From NCBI GenBank assembly GCA_902779075.1, contig CACZAK010000191.1, positions 1 to 16,997 of the forward strand: a DNA stretch of 16,997 nt. Direction: 5' to 3'. The notes under the pieces are model-generated. The model did not search any database, was not told the DNA's origin, and worked only from the letters and a program-made list of their open reading frames with translations. A program made the position numbers and the translations under genes. This DNA comes from an uncultured bacterium. Lineage in GTDB: Bacteria; Verrucomicrobiota; Kiritimatiellia; RFP12; UBA1067. Shown piece after piece: positions 15,467 to 16,997 of the stretch. The stretch's first letter is position 1. Every line of letters begins with the position of its first letter.

Positions 15467-16997
15467 TCACTCCTCTTCTGTCGCTTTTGGCCCATAAAGA
15501 TGTATGACATCGTTGGTAGATCGCTCCACCCAGTTATCCAGCTTGAACACACCAACCCTTCCATGACTGTCAAGCATGATTGCGTCTTGGATGTATTCGC
15601 CAAATTGCTTGTGAGGAAGCGTATTCCCCGTAGTTCCCTTGACATTCCAGCCGAATGGGTTGTCAATATATGCATAACCCGACGTCCAAGCATAAGCAAC
15701 ATTCGTCGTAATAATACCTTCTGGAGTCAACCACGGTATCTTGTCAATGTAGGCGGCCTCATCATATTCGCCAAATCTATTGTCAATATTGACATCAATC
15801 CAATTCCCGGCCCCCGCTCCCCACCAACCACCGGTATGGGCAAATGCACCATTAAAATACGGATTTTTGAAATAACCTTCCACTTCGTATGTAAAGCATG
15901 GAACCTCTTCCACAGCAATCTCTGAAAAAGAAACGTCAAGTGGTAAGACGAACAATCGAAGTCGCATGCCAATTCCGCCCGCTTCACCTCTATGGACGGC
16001 ATTTGAATACACTAACGGTTTCGTGGCCTTAGATTGCATACCTTCTGGTTCGATGACCTTGATCTTTGGAATGTAATACACGTTTCCTATTTCGGCCCGT
16101 AATGGGTTTTCACATCCATCGAGCGGGCACCTGTAGTAGTCTGACGCATTAACGATTTCATTAGATCCTCCTCCAACAGGATTCCACGTGACAACTGGAG
16201 AGGATGGCGTCTGAATATGTTTGACAAGTTCGCATACACCGAAAGAGTGACGGTTCAGGGCATAATTATTCGGAGCAACCACGTTGGGCTGCAGTTCCAC
16301 TCGCACTACACTAAGCTGTGAACTATTTCCAAAGATTGCATCCGTGTCGGCCTCAAGAAAAGAACCGATCACTTTTACGTCATTTTCCGAATCGCTAGGG
16401 ACTACGCCTTCAAACACGCCCGTCGCATGAAACGACTCGTAAGCAGCAAGTTGCAGACCGTATGGTAGCAGTACGTCCCCGCTGATCTTTGTCAGTTTCG
16501 AAAGATTCTGATCTGACAGTAGGAATGCTCCGCCGTGTGGGCCACCATATATGTCAATCGTAAGGCCCACGCGCGTCGAGCGTCTCGGCACCGTCACGCC
16601 AGGTTTGTCTTCGTAAGCGTCTTCAAAAATCACCGCGGGCTTGCTGAACGAGATAAAAATCGACGGCGGGTCGCTCGGATCGTGCGGAGAAGGACCGAAG
16701 GGCTGTGGATCGTCGAAGCCACACCGGCACTCGCCGCCCGTGACTGCGAAAAGCGCGGTCTCAAATGCGTAGCGCCCTACTGCCTTACATTCCCCATGGC
16801 ACGTACAGATGGCAGAACAATTGAACCCGATGGAGAATCCCATGCAACTTAGGCATCCACAACCACATCCAGACGACGCTCCCGAACGCATTCCACCACC
16901 CTCCCACGTCAGTACACCGCCGGGGTCGTATGGTTCGACAGTTACCGTATAGACGCGGTTGGATTCGGTTAGGCTCTCAGTGAAGACGAAGTTGAGC
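15467..16997 (-). CDS. C-terminal part of a large Cys-rich, probably secreted protein; runs off the right edge
   Basis: The frame stays open to the right edge (residues such as LNFVFTESLTESNRVYTVTV precede the first internal Met at 16891), so the true start is outside the window; at least 509 codons are present. A Cys-rich cluster (eight Cys within about 27 residues from CGCGCLSC to HGEC, then GGECRCGFD) is followed by a Pro/Asp-rich hinge (GPSPHDPSDPPS) and a long beta-rich, aromatic- and Gly/Asn-rich region. The last part (NPYFNGAFAHTGGWWGAGAG, NPFGWNVKGTTGN) has the look of an extracellular beta fold. No enzyme motif is recognised. It ends in EEE then TGA, and these codons contain the ribosome site of the lipoprotein gene. 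Secretion is inferred from composition, since the signal peptide would be out of view. Confidence 0.8.
   Translation of the reverse strand, partial: LNFVFTESLTESNRVYTVTVEPYDPGGVLTWEGGGMRSGASSGCGCGCLSCMGFSIGFNCSAICTCHGECKAVGRYAFETALFAVTGGECRCGFDDPQPFGPSPHDPSDPPSIFISFSKPAVIFEDAYEDKPGVTVPRRSTRVGLTIDIYGGPHGGAFLLSDQNLSKLTKISGDVLLPYGLQLAAYESFHATGVFEGVVPSDSENDVKVIGSFLEADTDAIFGNSSQLSVVRVELQPNVVAPNNYALNRHSFGVCELVKHIQTPSSPVVTWNPVGGGSNEIVNASDYYRCPLDGCENPLRAEIGNVYYIPKIKVIEPEGMQSKATKPLVYSNAVHRGEAGGIGMRLRLFVLPLDVSFSEIAVEEVPCFTYEVEGYFKNPYFNGAFAHTGGWWGAGAGNWIDVNIDNRFGEYDEAAYIDKIPWLTPEGIITTNVAYAWTSGYAYIDNPFGWNVKGTTGNTLPHKQFGEYIQDAIMLDSHGRVGVFKLDNWVERSTNDVIHLYGPKATEEE
15470..15474 (-). promoter_or_regulatory. 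Shine-Dalgarno of the lipoprotein gene inside the end of the previous gene
   Basis: AGGAG is formed by the last two Glu codons (GAG GAG) of the large protein, 10 nt before the ATG at 15459. This supports translational coupling of the two genes and fixes the lipoprotein start. Confidence 0.7.

Noticed and set aside
14722..15702. Start of the lipoprotein gene at 15702
   Set aside because: The extra 81 codons overlap the previous gene and look like its shadow. The start at 15459 has a ribosome site and gives a clean lipoprotein signal.

Overview
All genes in this window run on the minus strand, so the transcripts read from high to low coordinates. The sequence looks like chromosome from an uncultured gut- or rumen-type Verrucomicrobiota/Kiritimatiellota bacterium. 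The grounds are many signal-peptide-bearing giant proteins with LamG-like and SUMF1 (formylglycine-generating-enzyme-like) modules, high GC in the core genes, and an in-frame palindromic element encoding ILPV and TGVPPV peptides, a motif I associate with PVC-group genomes. The taxonomy is inference from style, not from a marker gene.

Region A (16997 to 12848) is visibly AT-richer. It holds the 3' part of a large Cys-rich, probably secreted protein, a small lipoprotein whose Shine-Dalgarno sits inside the end of that gene, and two paralogous signal-peptide proteins of unknown function. They look like one transcription unit whose promoter lies beyond the right edge.

Region B (12771 to 1) starts with a good sigma-70-type extended -10 promoter. 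It then runs through a tightly packed series: SPFH/stomatin-like protein, NfeD-like partner, secreted double-SUMF1-domain protein, zinc-ribbon membrane protein, three paralogous two-TM proteins with a possible PH-like cytosolic domain, and a giant secreted LamG-repeat protein that leaves the window on the left. Three junctions are 4-nt ATGA stop/start overlaps, and the other gaps are 9 to 53 nt, so this looks like one operon. A plausible reading is a membrane-microdomain scaffold (SPFH plus NfeD) made together with paralogous membrane proteins and two exported surface or periplasmic proteins. No function is established.

Two genes are broken in this sequence. The giant gene is shifted by a perfect 7-bp tandem duplication at 940-953; removing one copy rejoins a 2170-codon frame that is still open at the window edge. 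The zinc-ribbon gene is shifted at a perfect 10-bp inverted repeat at 8676-8706. No gene-free stretch exceeds 165 bases, and I saw no tRNA, rRNA, CRISPR array, transposase or attachment site.
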